Shown: in pieces, positions 8,172 through 15,834 of the stretch
How the letters are laid out: every line of letters starts with the position of its first letter
Position numbering within the stretch: position 1 is the stretch's first letter
NCBI GenBank assembly: GCA_051651625.1
Contig: JBOFSQ010000065.1
Coordinates: 192,415 to 256,414, forward strand
Reading direction: 5' to 3'
Length of the DNA: 64,000 bases
From: JBOFSQ01 sp051651625
GTDB taxonomy: Bacteria > Planctomycetota > Planctomycetia > Pirellulales > Thermoguttaceae
Translations under genes and position numbers: made by a program
The notes under the pieces: model-generated
What the model saw: only the letters and a program-made list of their open reading frames with translations
The model's database searches: none
Told to the model about the DNA's origin: nothing

Positions 8172-9716
8172 ATGAAAACTTTTGTCAGATGTGCTATCGT
8201 GTTTGCTACGGTTTCTTTGTTCGTTCAGTCGGTACTGTCGGAACAAGGCATGAGTAAGGTTGTGCGTTACAGCGAGTATGGTGCGGTGGGGGATGGTGTC
8301 GCCGACGACTTTGATACCATCATCAAAACGCATGCCGCCGCGAATGAAGCAGGACTGAAAGTTTGCGCCGACGCCGGTGCGACGTACTACATCGGAAGCG
8401 CAAACAAGACCGCGCAGATACAGACCGATACCGATTGGGGGAACGCAAAGTTCGTCATCGACGATACGAAAGTCGAAAACCGAAACAGCAACGTCTTTTG
8501 CATTTCGTCAAAACTTCAGCCCGTCAAAATAACGACTGTCAAAACACTCGAAAAGAATCAGGCGAAGATCGATCTGTCACTTCCGCACGACTCGTTTGTT
8601 ATTGTTACCGACAACGCGACCAAGCGTTACATCCGCATGGGGCTGAATAAAAATGAAGGCACCGCTCAAACCGACATTTTTGTCGCTTACAAAAACGGCG
8701 ATGTTGACAAGCAAACTCCGATCATCTGGGGATTCAGCAACATCACCTCGATGATCGCTTACCCCATCGACGCGGAAACGCTCACCGTCAGCGGCGGGCA
8801 TTTCACGACTATCGCCAATCAAGAAGAGTCGAAGTACAGCTACTATTCGCGTGGGATTAGTATCGTGCGTTCAAACGTGGTTGTCGATGGCGTTTGCCAT
8901 ATTGTCACGGGCGAACTTACTCGCGGTGCGCCGTATAACGGGTTCATTTCGATCTCGACTTGTACAGACGTAACGATCCAAAACTGTCAACTATCGGGAC
9001 ACAAAACGTACATGACTATCGGCAGCGCGGGCGAACCGGTTACGATGGGGACTTACGACATCGCTGTCAACAAGGCGAACGATGTTACGTTCAAAAACTG
9101 TAAACAAGTCAACGACATACACGACACGAAATTGTGGGGGATTTTCGGCTCGAACTTTTCAAAGAATATCACGTTTGACACGGTGGAGTTTTCGCGTTTC
9201 GATGCGCACATGGGCGTGACGAACGCGACGATCAAAAACTCGATTCTCGGACATCAGGGGATCAACCTCATCGGGCACGGCGTATTTCGTGTTGAGAATA
9301 CGCAAGTCAACGGCTGGAACTTCATTTCGTTTCGCGGCGACTATGGCAGCACGTTTGACGGCGAGATCATCATTCGTTACTGTACATATACTCCGCGTCA
9401 CGGCGGACAGGCCGACGCGGTATTATTTGGCGGCGGAAATTCGGGGCAACACGACTTCGGTTATCCCTGCTCTATGCCGAGCAAGATAACGATTGACGGC
9501 CTCGTCATCGACGACAGCAATCCGCCCAAAAACTACACCGGCCCCAAAATCTTCGCCACGTTCAGTGCCAAAACAAACGAGGCGTATGTAGAAAAGTATC
9601 CATACGCGATCACACGCGAACTTGAGATACAAAACCTGACCACCAAAAGCGGTAAACCATACATCATCAGCAACAACCCGTTTTTGTTCCGCAATGTGAA
9701 GATAACGGAAAAGTAG
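8172..9716 (+). CDS. Secreted right-handed beta-helix protein, pectate-lyase-3-like
   Basis: A 514-residue exported protein with a signal peptide (residues 1 to about 24). Immediately after it comes VRYSEYGAVGDGVADDFDTI, the hallmark start of the pectate-lyase-3 / phage-tailspike beta-helix superfamily (GAVGDG-ADD). The rest is rich in helix-type repeats (NVVVDGVCHIVTGE, CTDVTIQNCQLSGHKTYM, KNITFDTVEFSRFD, ATIKNSILGHQGI). It probably binds or cleaves a polysaccharide outside the cell, but the catalytic residues cannot be identified. The stop codon TAG (9714-9716) is formed by the first three bases of the MITE-like element that follows, so the original C-terminus may have been slightly different. 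Confidence 0.75.
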   Translation: MKTFVRCAIVFATVSLFVQSVLSEQGMSKVVRYSEYGAVGDGVADDFDTIIKTHAAANEAGLKVCADAGATYYIGSANKTAQIQTDTDWGNAKFVIDDTKVENRNSNVFCISSKLQPVKITTVKTLEKNQAKIDLSLPHDSFVIVTDNATKRYIRMGLNKNEGTAQTDIFVAYKNGDVDKQTPIIWGFSNITSMIAYPIDAETLTVSGGHFTTIANQEESKYSYYSRGISIVRSNVVVDGVCHIVTGELTRGAPYNGFISISTCTDVTIQNCQLSGHKTYMTIGSAGEPVTMGTYDIAVNKANDVTFKNCKQVNDIHDTKLWGIFGSNFSKNITFDTVEFSRFDAHMGVTNATIKNSILGHQGINLIGHGVFRVENTQVNGWNFISFRGDYGSTFDGEIIIRYCTYTPRHGGQADAVLFGGGNSGQHDFGYPCSMPSKITIDGLVIDDSNPPKNYTGPKIFATFSAKTNEAYVEKYPYAITRELEIQNLTTKSGKPYIISNNPFLFRNVKITEK

Positions 9717-9860
9717 ACCAGTTCGGAAACCTGCACCCGCACAGCGGTTCGGCATAGCCGAACCCTCCAAACGCCTACGGCGTCGATAACTGGAGGGTTC
9801 GGCTATGCCGAACCGCTGAACTACCAAATCACTCCAACTTCATGTTTCCGAACAAGCCCA
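9714..9860. repeat. MITE-like palindromic element, copy 2 (complete, ~147 bp)
   Basis: Complete copy: left end TAGACCAGTTCGGAAAC, right end GTTTCCGAACAAGCCCA, internal arms GGTTCGGCATAGCCGAACC / GGTTCGGCTATGCCGAACC, spacer palindrome ACGCCTACGGCGT. Ends are inverted repeats of one another, as in miniature inverted-repeat transposable elements. It supplies the stop codon of the upstream gene. Confidence 0.9.
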
Positions 9861-9875
9861 GTGATTGGACGCCAC

Positions 9876-10739
9876 ATGAAACGTTCGGCCTACACGCTCA
9901 TCGAACTGCTGATTTCGTCGGCGTTGATCTTGCTGCTTCTGACGTTGATGTGGGGGATCGTCTCGACGATTGAGGTTGGCCAGTCGCGTGGGGCGCAGAT
10001 GGTTTCGCGTTCGTCGTCGGCGCGTGAGTTTGCGAAGCAGTTTACCGCCGACATTGCCGCAGCGATTCAAGACACCCGCAGTGCCAGCGGACGTTCGCAG
10101 CCAAGTGGCGACGACGACGTGCGCCGCTTCGGACTCTTCGGCGAAAGTAACTCGCTACGACTCGATGTCTTCCGCGCTTGCCCCATCGTCGTCGAACAGA
10201 TCGACGTCGAAGAGAATCGTCTCGAAGCTATGGGGGCCGATGTTGTTAAAACTCCAAAACTGCCGGAACTGAAAACGGTTGTGTATGAAGCGAGTACGGT
10301 TCCGGGCGGCGGAATAACGCGGAGTGAGTGGGACTATCACTTGTCGCTCCGCACGGGCGAGGCGTCGTTTAAGACGCAGTTCCGAGAGGCGGTTGCGTTT
10401 AGTTTTCGTTATTTTGACGGCTCAACTTGGCGCGATACTTGGGACAGCATCGCTTCCGAAAGTTTGCCGACCGCCGTCGAAGCGACGATAACTTGGCAAC
10501 TTCCAAAAACGTCAAACACCAGCACACAACACATCGTCGCGTATCTCCCCGCATCGTCGCTTCAGGGACACGAAGACTTCGTTCGCGCACGTCCACCAGC
10601 ACCGCCCGCACCACCGCCATCAATTTCGCTTACGGATGTTACGTTACCGCCGCCGCCCGCATTTCCTTCACCGCCGCAAACTACCGAACCAAAACCACCA
10701 AGCTACGAACGCCGCTGGATGCGCGGCGCGATGCAATGA
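9876..10739 (+). CDS. GspJ-like pseudopilin with proline-rich tail
   Basis: A 287-residue type II secretion/type IV pilus-like pseudopilin. From the ATG at 9876 the leader is only six residues (MKRSAY), then TLIELLISSALILLLLTLMW, the N-methylation helix with Glu at +5 relative to the usual cleavage point; the residue before is Ala-Tyr rather than Gly-Phe. A GTG at 9861 falls just after the repeat and is not preferred. The middle has the GspJ-like pattern (SSAREFAKQFTADIAAAIQD, LFGESNSLRLDVF, AVAFSFRYFDGSTWRDTWDS). The last 60 residues are Pro-rich (PPAPPAPPPS). The stop overlaps the start of the DNA methyltransferase gene (ATGA), so the two are translated from one message. Confidence 0.75.
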   Translation: MKRSAYTLIELLISSALILLLLTLMWGIVSTIEVGQSRGAQMVSRSSSAREFAKQFTADIAAAIQDTRSASGRSQPSGDDDVRRFGLFGESNSLRLDVFRACPIVVEQIDVEENRLEAMGADVVKTPKLPELKTVVYEASTVPGGGITRSEWDYHLSLRTGEASFKTQFREAVAFSFRYFDGSTWRDTWDSIASESLPTAVEATITWQLPKTSNTSTQHIVAYLPASSLQGHEDFVRARPPAPPAPPPSISLTDVTLPPPPAFPSPPQTTEPKPPSYERRWMRGAMQ

Positions 10740-11539
10740 AATCAAAGAAATCAATAAATCGAATTGAATGCCGCGACTCGATTGCGGCGATGCGCGATAT
10801 GAATGCGGGGACGATTGATCTCGTCTTCGCTGATCCACCGTACAACATCGGTTACGACTACGATGTTTACAACGACAGCCGTTCCGCCGACGACTATCTT
10901 GCGTGGGCACGCGAATGGACGACGCAGGTACACCGCGTTCTCAAACCAACCGGAACGTTTTGGCTTGCCGTTGGCGACGACTTCGCCGCCGAACACAAAG
11001 TTATGCTGACGCGAGAAGTTGGGTTTCACTGCCGCTCGTGGGTGATTTGGTATTACACGTTTGGCGTTAATTGCGTTCGGAAGTTTACGCGGTCGCACAC
11101 GCATCTCTTCCACTTCGTCAAAGACGCGAAGCAATTTACGTTCAACGATGAAGCGATTCGCGTTCCGAGTGCGCGGCAACTCGTTTACAAAGACAAGCGG
11201 GCGAACCCGAAGGGGAGAATCCCCGATGATACTTGGATATTGCGTCCGCAGGACGCGCCGGGACTCGGTGGAGAGAGCGACGTTTGGTTTGAACCGCGTG
11301 TTTGCGGCACGTTCAAGGAGCGTCAAGGTTGGCACGGTTGCCAAATGCCGGAGACGATTCTCGACCGCATCATTCGCGTATCGAGCAACACGGGCGACAC
11401 CGTTCTCGACCCGTTTCTCGGCAGCGGCACGACGGTCGTCGTTGCAAAGAAACTTGGCCGAAAGTACATCGGATTCGACATCTCACCAGAGTACGTCGAT
11501 AACTGCCGCACGCGGCTCGATAATACGGTGGAAACTTGA
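10736..11539 (+). CDS. Orphan DNA methyltransferase (beta-type, DPPY)
   Basis: A 267-residue amino-methyltransferase. The catalytic motif IV is DPPYN (33-37) and the AdoMet-binding motif I is DPFLGSGTT (about 225-233), in the order IV before I. This order is that of the beta class (HinfI/CcrM-like adenine or N4-cytosine methyltransferases). A final motif X-like segment (KYIGFDISPEYVDNC) follows. No restriction enzyme gene is adjacent, so it is an orphan methyltransferase; its target cannot be read from sequence. The ATG at 10736 overlaps the stop of the pseudopilin gene by four bases. It ends one base before the next MITE-like element. Coupling to a pseudopilin is unusual. Confidence 0.88.
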   Translation: MKSKKSINRIECRDSIAAMRDMNAGTIDLVFADPPYNIGYDYDVYNDSRSADDYLAWAREWTTQVHRVLKPTGTFWLAVGDDFAAEHKVMLTREVGFHCRSWVIWYYTFGVNCVRKFTRSHTHLFHFVKDAKQFTFNDEAIRVPSARQLVYKDKRANPKGRIPDDTWILRPQDAPGLGGESDVWFEPRVCGTFKERQGWHGCQMPETILDRIIRVSSNTGDTVLDPFLGSGTTVVVAKKLGRKYIGFDISPEYVDNCRTRLDNTVET

Positions 11540-11540
11540 A

Positions 11541-11685
11541 TAGACTTGTTCGGAAACATCAAATTGGGGCGATTTGGTAGTTCTGGTTCGGCATAGCCGA
11601 ACCCTCCAGTTATCAACGCCGTAGGCGTTTGGAGGGTTCGGCTATGCCGAACCGATGTGCGGGTGCAAGTTTCCGAAAAAGTCTA
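11541..11685. repeat. MITE-like palindromic element, copy 3 (complete, inverted)
   Basis: Complete 145 bp copy in the opposite orientation to copies 2, 4, 5, 6 and 7: left end TAGACTTGTTCGGAAAC, right end GTTTCCGAAAAAGTCTA. It starts right after the methyltransferase stop codon and fills most of the gap between two convergent genes. Confidence 0.9.
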
Positions 11686-11722
11686 TTGCACGCCGACACA
11701 AGTCGTGGCGTGAACATTTCCA

Positions 11723-12196
11723 TTATCGGTCTGGAACCAACTCACGAGCGGCTTTGCCAGCGTCGAGCGGGTAGTCTTTCGTCCCCTTCTTGACTTCGAT
11801 CTCCAGCGATGTTGTATCCTTGTCGCCGAGCTTCGTATCGACCAGAGAATACGACTTGACTGCCGCTGGTGGCGTTACTGCTGCAACCGACGACGAGACA
11901 GGTTTTGGCATCTCCGTTTCGATCTTTCGGATCGTCACTTTGAACTTCCCCGCGATAGCACCTTCGTATTTGTCGCTAGTGAAGATGCGGGCACGCCCGC
12001 TGGCATCGGTGGAACCAACACCATTCCAGTTGGAATTGTCGGCAGGATGTAGCACAACGTTGGCGTCAGTGAGCGGTTTCCCGTCTTGGGTCAAAACGAC
12101 AACGCACGGAAAGATCGGCGGCATCCCGTCCGGGAGTTTCGGGCCGCAGCCGAACGCCAACACAAGAGACAACGCAAGCAATGAGAGTTTTTTCAT
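11723..12196 (-). CDS. Small lipoprotein with carboxypeptidase-regulatory-like fold
   Basis: A 157-residue lipoprotein: MKKLSLLALSLVLAFGCGPK gives a lipobox ending at Cys17. The body looks like one Ig-like/transthyretin-like domain of the carboxypeptidase regulatory type: VVVLTQDGKPLTDANVVLHP, then GVGSTDASGRARIFT and GKFKVTIRKIE. In planctomycetes such proteins often follow DUF1559 genes, as here: the DUF1559 gene ends 31 bases upstream on the same strand. Start supported by AGAAAGG. Function unknown; probably an envelope partner of the DUF1559 pseudopilin. Confidence 0.75.
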   Translation of the reverse strand: MKKLSLLALSLVLAFGCGPKLPDGMPPIFPCVVVLTQDGKPLTDANVVLHPADNSNWNGVGSTDASGRARIFTSDKYEGAIAGKFKVTIRKIETEMPKPVSSSVAAVTPPAAVKSYSLVDTKLGDKDTTSLEIEVKKGTKDYPLDAGKAARELVPDR

Positions 12197-12227
12197 GGGA
12201 AGACCTTTCTGGGGGTATTATGTTTGT

Positions 12228-13388
12228 TCACAACGCTTTCGATTCGCCGCAATTAGGCGTTCCTGCTGCTCCCCACACGCCGTAGGGGCTGGCGGTCATG
12301 CCGTTGCTATATTGTCCCGCTGCACCGTTGCCACAGTCAATCGTGTCGGAAACAAAACGGACAGCACCGTCAAACATTCCAACATTCACACCACCAGAGT
12401 GATTGCTCGATGGCGGAAGAAGTGAAACGTCACTATTGTCGGAGTTGGCGTTGGCATTTTGGCACGCGGTAGAATTGGGCGGCATTACTGTACTGAAAGC
12501 GCAGTACGCTGGGCGACCATCCCAGAACCGTCCACCACGCTGCGCACTTTGAACTTCGTTACCAGTGAACGGTGCTGACGCTGGAACAGGGGCCATGACA
12601 TTCACGCTCGACTTGAATGTCTTTCTGTTCGCCGGATCGGTGAGCACCGAGATACTGCACTTGCCGATTGGTCCACCACCAGTTGCGTTGTCCGGTGCTG
12701 GTCCTGTTACGACAGCAATTCCGCCCTTCACATCACGATAACTCGCCGATGGTGCCACTATCGTTTCACTCACTGCGACGGTGTTGGAAGTGCCATCGGT
12801 CACAAATGACAAACTCCGCCAGACGCCGGGCATAAATGCCGTGCGGTCACGAACTCCGCTCCCACCGTTATCCACATTCCACATTCCGTCACTTGTTGAG
12901 AAGACGACATTGGACGGCGCATACTGTAGGCTTCGTCCATTGCTATCCGATGGACAGAGCAACGTCGCTACCTTGTCGGCGAGCAGTGCGTGTGGATTCC
13001 AAGTGTACTGCAACGTTGCGTCGGACTGAATCGCGTCGTAGCGAGCCTGCTGCTCGTAGTACGGCATGAGGGCGTAGCGGATACTCCAAGTACCCGGCGA
13101 ACCAGCGGTCGGATTCGCCGGATCAACCATGGTTCCACCTTTCCACGCACGCATTGCGGGGAGCCGCTTTGCAACGTCGTGGTAGTTTTGGAGTGCGAGT
13201 GAGAGTTGCTTGATACCGTTTGTACACTGCATTCGTCGCGCCGCTTCACGCGCCGCCTGTACGGCAGGCAAGAGAAGCGCGACCAAGACACCAATGATCG
13301 CTATCACGACCAAAAGCTCCACTAACGTAAAGCCGCGACGGCGCGAGACCAACACGGCACGCATCACACAATCAAAAAACTTGTCCAT
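12228..13388 (-). CDS. DUF1559 prepilin-like protein
   Basis: A 386-residue DUF1559 protein. The leader MDKFFDCVMRAVLVSRRR is followed by the prepilin helix GFTLVELLVVIAIIGVLVAL and the family block PAVQAAREAARRMQC (residues about 42-56). The DUF1559 C-terminus has SNHSGGVNVGMFDGAVRFVSDTID, the H-X-DG region. An internal block ARYDAIQSDATLQ and DRTAFMPGVWRSLSFVTDGTSNT are also family features. It should be processed by a prepilin peptidase and placed in a pseudopilus or at the surface; the role in planctomycetes is not known. Good Shine-Dalgarno (AAGGAGC). First of a DUF1559-lipoprotein pair with the gene at 11723. Confidence 0.93.
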   Translation of the reverse strand: MDKFFDCVMRAVLVSRRRGFTLVELLVVIAIIGVLVALLLPAVQAAREAARRMQCTNGIKQLSLALQNYHDVAKRLPAMRAWKGGTMVDPANPTAGSPGTWSIRYALMPYYEQQARYDAIQSDATLQYTWNPHALLADKVATLLCPSDSNGRSLQYAPSNVVFSTSDGMWNVDNGGSGVRDRTAFMPGVWRSLSFVTDGTSNTVAVSETIVAPSASYRDVKGGIAVVTGPAPDNATGGGPIGKCSISVLTDPANRKTFKSSVNVMAPVPASAPFTGNEVQSAQRGGRFWDGRPAYCAFSTVMPPNSTACQNANANSDNSDVSLLPPSSNHSGGVNVGMFDGAVRFVSDTIDCGNGAAGQYSNGMTASPYGVWGAAGTPNCGESKAL

Positions 13389-13559
13389 TGTTTTGCTCCT
13401 TGAAATTGAAGTTGAAACAGAAATAAGCGTTCACGAATTGTTTCACTACTATATTGTCGTGAACGCGGCGTGTGTTTGCCCCGACGGGGCAAATACGTCA
13501 ACGGTAACGCAGGGGATTCCGTGAACGGTCACAAACGAAAACATCCCAAGCCACGGTCA
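13389..13559. other. Short intergenic region with repeat fragments
   Basis: Holds a small palindrome GCCCCGACGGGGC (about 13479-13491) of the same type as in the larger repeats, and GTCAACGGTAAC / GTGAACGGTCAC fragments. Also serves as the upstream region of the DUF1559 gene at 12228. Confidence 0.5.
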
Positions 13560-14018
13560 TCACTTCGACTTGAGCTGGAAGTCAAACTTGTTCTTCTTCC
13601 CTTTCTCGACTACCACGGGGCCGAGTCCCGATGTCGCCGACGAGTTGTAGTTTGCGGGAACGATGTCGATAGACTTCGGTTGGGCGTTACCATACTTCGC
13701 GTGGTATTCCTCGAAGGAAAGATTCTGTCCTTCAATCACAACCTTTGAACAAGAGACACCATACTCGCCGGGAAGAAGTCCCGAACCGGGAATCGCACTC
13801 CCCGTCGTCACCGTGTAATGTCCCTTTGCATCGGTTAGACCGCCGCCGGACGTACCGTCTGAACTCTTTGACGAGAAGTTTACGTTACACTCCGCCAGTG
13901 GGACACCATCAAGCGTTACGACTCCCTCTACAAACGTCGTGTTGAGCGAGTTCTTCTGTTCGCACCCGAACGAAAGAACTACACTCAACGCGACCAAACA
14001 AATCGACAACTTGTTCAT
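13560..14018 (-). CDS. Small lipoprotein with carboxypeptidase-regulatory-like fold
   Basis: A 152-residue lipoprotein starting at the ATG at 14018 (GGAGAG upstream); a longer reading from 14060 is not supported. MNKLSICLVALSVVLSFGCEQ gives a lipobox at Cys19. One domain of the same type as the gene at 11723: FVEGVVTLDGVPLAECNVNF, GGGLTDAKGHYTV, GLLPGEYGVSCSKV. It follows the second DUF1559 gene by 48 bases, reproducing the DUF1559-lipoprotein layout of the neighbouring pair, which suggests an old tandem duplication. Function unknown. Confidence 0.75.
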   Translation of the reverse strand: MNKLSICLVALSVVLSFGCEQKNSLNTTFVEGVVTLDGVPLAECNVNFSSKSSDGTSGGGLTDAKGHYTVTTGSAIPGSGLLPGEYGVSCSKVVIEGQNLSFEEYHAKYGNAQPKSIDIVPANYNSSATSGLGPVVVEKGKKNKFDFQLKSK

Positions 14019-14066
14019 GACAAAATCTCTCCACAAAAGGAAAACGGAAAACACGTTCACAACACG

Positions 14067-15328
14067 CTACGGTAACGCCGCCGTCTCGCCACCATTGATT
14101 GAACCGAGTTCAGCCCAAAGACCATAGCTGAATGCTCCCGTGCCGTCGTATGGCGAGGCTGGTGGATCATCTGGAGTTTGGTTTGAAACTTTTCGGGTAA
14201 GATTGTCGGTTTTGATCGTATCGCTGACGAACCTCACGCTGGCATCAATGAGACCAACTTGAACTCCCCCCGCGTGGTTACTGCTTGCGGAGACCCAAGT
14301 GTAACCCCAACCGCTGTGACAACTCGGACTATTCGGCGGAAGAAGTGTATAGAAGGCGACGGGCTGCACATATTCGTCCCAAGCCCGCATGCCGAGATTG
14401 TGCCCATTGTCGTTTAGCGTTGCCTGCGTTGCACTCAAAAAGTCTCCATTTGAGCCTTTGACATTGAGACAATTTTGTGGAACCTGATTGTAGTGGGAAG
14501 CAGGCCCGTTAGCGATGCGCATCTTGTATTTTCCACCCGCTGCACCACTTGAACGGTCGTGAAGTATACCTTCGGAGAGAAGTATGGTGTTACTTGTCCC
14601 GTCGGTCACTTTCTCGAAGCCAGCGTCTTCCGTGGCGGTGAGCCAACTTCGCTTTGCTGGGCGGTTGTATACCGCCGCCAAATCGGCACGCGAGCCGCGG
14701 TAGCTGGTGAAGGTGTTCATGCCGCTGTCCCAGATCGTAGCGTTGTCGTCCGACGGACAGAGGAGCGGGGTGAGAAACGCTTTGCCTCTATCGTATGCGG
14801 TGACGTTTGTGGTGAGTGGGTTGCCACTAGCATCCACATTCGGTCTCATGATGTCATCGTAGATCGCCGTCTGCTCCATGTACGGCAGAAGAAGCGGGAG
14901 AAACCCGGCGCGTATAACCGTATACGTTCCACGATTATAGTTTGGGTCGCCCGACATTCGCGGGAACCGCTTCTGCGTGTCGTGGAAGTTGTGGAGCGAG
15001 AGCGCGAGTTGTTTGACGTTATTTGAGCACTGCATCCGTCTCGCCGCTTCGCGCGCAGCTTGCACGGCGGGCAAGAGGAGAGCGACCAAGACGCCGATGA
15101 TCGCGATCACGACGAGCAGTTCCACCAGCGTGAAACCAAGGCGGCAAATGAAACCGAGAGAACGGCTTCGAGAAGCAGAGAAAGGAACAGGAGCACGAGC
15201 ACTGCGAAGTCTACGCAGCTTGCCCCCCCCCCCAGTTTAACAAAACTCACAGGGCCGGTAACGTCACAGGCCGCACCGAGAACCGTGGCAAACAAATGCC
15301 ACACAAATCGCACAAACATTTTGTCCAT
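14067..15328 (-). pseudogene. DUF1559 prepilin-like gene, out of frame at an 11-G tract
   Basis: The part from 15125 down encodes a normal DUF1559 body (VELLVVIAIIGVLVALLLPAV, AAREAARRMQCSNN, C-terminal SNHAGGVQVGLIDASVRFVSD). The residues GFTL that must precede VELLVV are present in the same frame further upstream, so translation should begin earlier. The only start with a strong Shine-Dalgarno (GAAGGAGGTG) is the ATG at 15328 (MDKMFVR..., like MDKFFD in the neighbour), but it is in another frame. The two frames meet at a run of 11 G (plus-strand C at 15223-15233); 12 G would join them. In the DUF1559 frame a TAA lies right before the run. This is either a sequencing error, a disrupted gene, or a phase-variable switch. 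The joined leader would be about 60 residues, longer than usual. Confidence 0.75.
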
Positions 15329-15834
15329 CGTACACCTCCTTCATCAAGTTATGGGACGCACAGAAAACGAAACCACACATCGAAACAACACGAGATAAAC
15401 GACCCAGCTACAGCAACTCCTTTCACAAAAACATAACTTCACAGCAAAAAATCGCAAAGCCAACAGTGCGGAGCATACACCCGACTTCAAGATGTGTCAA
15501 TAGGGGATTTTGTGTAAGATAGAGACACGCGGATTTCGGTTGCGGAAAATCGGTTGGTGGCGTCTGATCGTTGACAGACGGAGAGTGCGAGCCATTCCCG
15601 CAATAGGTCCAGACGGGTTAGTGATTCCAGAGTCCGTTGTGACCGTCTGGGCGACGTAACGTGTGCAATCGTGCCCGCAACGTCTTCGCTTTAGATTCCC
15701 GCCGAGTACGGGGGTAGGGGACGGACACCGTGGGTTACGCGAATGAAGTTTGTGCGATTAACCGTTGAACGCTTACGGAAATACAATCGCAAATTATCCG
15801 TGAGTGGCCAGTTTCATCACGTTTTGAGTATAGC
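15329..15834. other. 506-base intergenic region; no gene or known repeat recognised
   Basis: Both neighbours are on the minus strand: the chemoreceptor ends at 15835 and the frameshifted DUF1559 gene starts at 15328. I see no convincing coding frame, RNA gene or copy of the named repeat families. Weak inverted matches GACAGACGGAG / CCGTCTGGGCG occur near 15570-15655. The promoter of the DUF1559 genes should be near 15340-15480. Confidence 0.5.

Noticed and set aside
11541..11685. MITE-like palindromes as dedicated transcription terminators
   Set aside because: Although some copies lie downstream of genes, the copy at 18847 is between divergent genes and the terminal inverted repeats fit a mobile element better.
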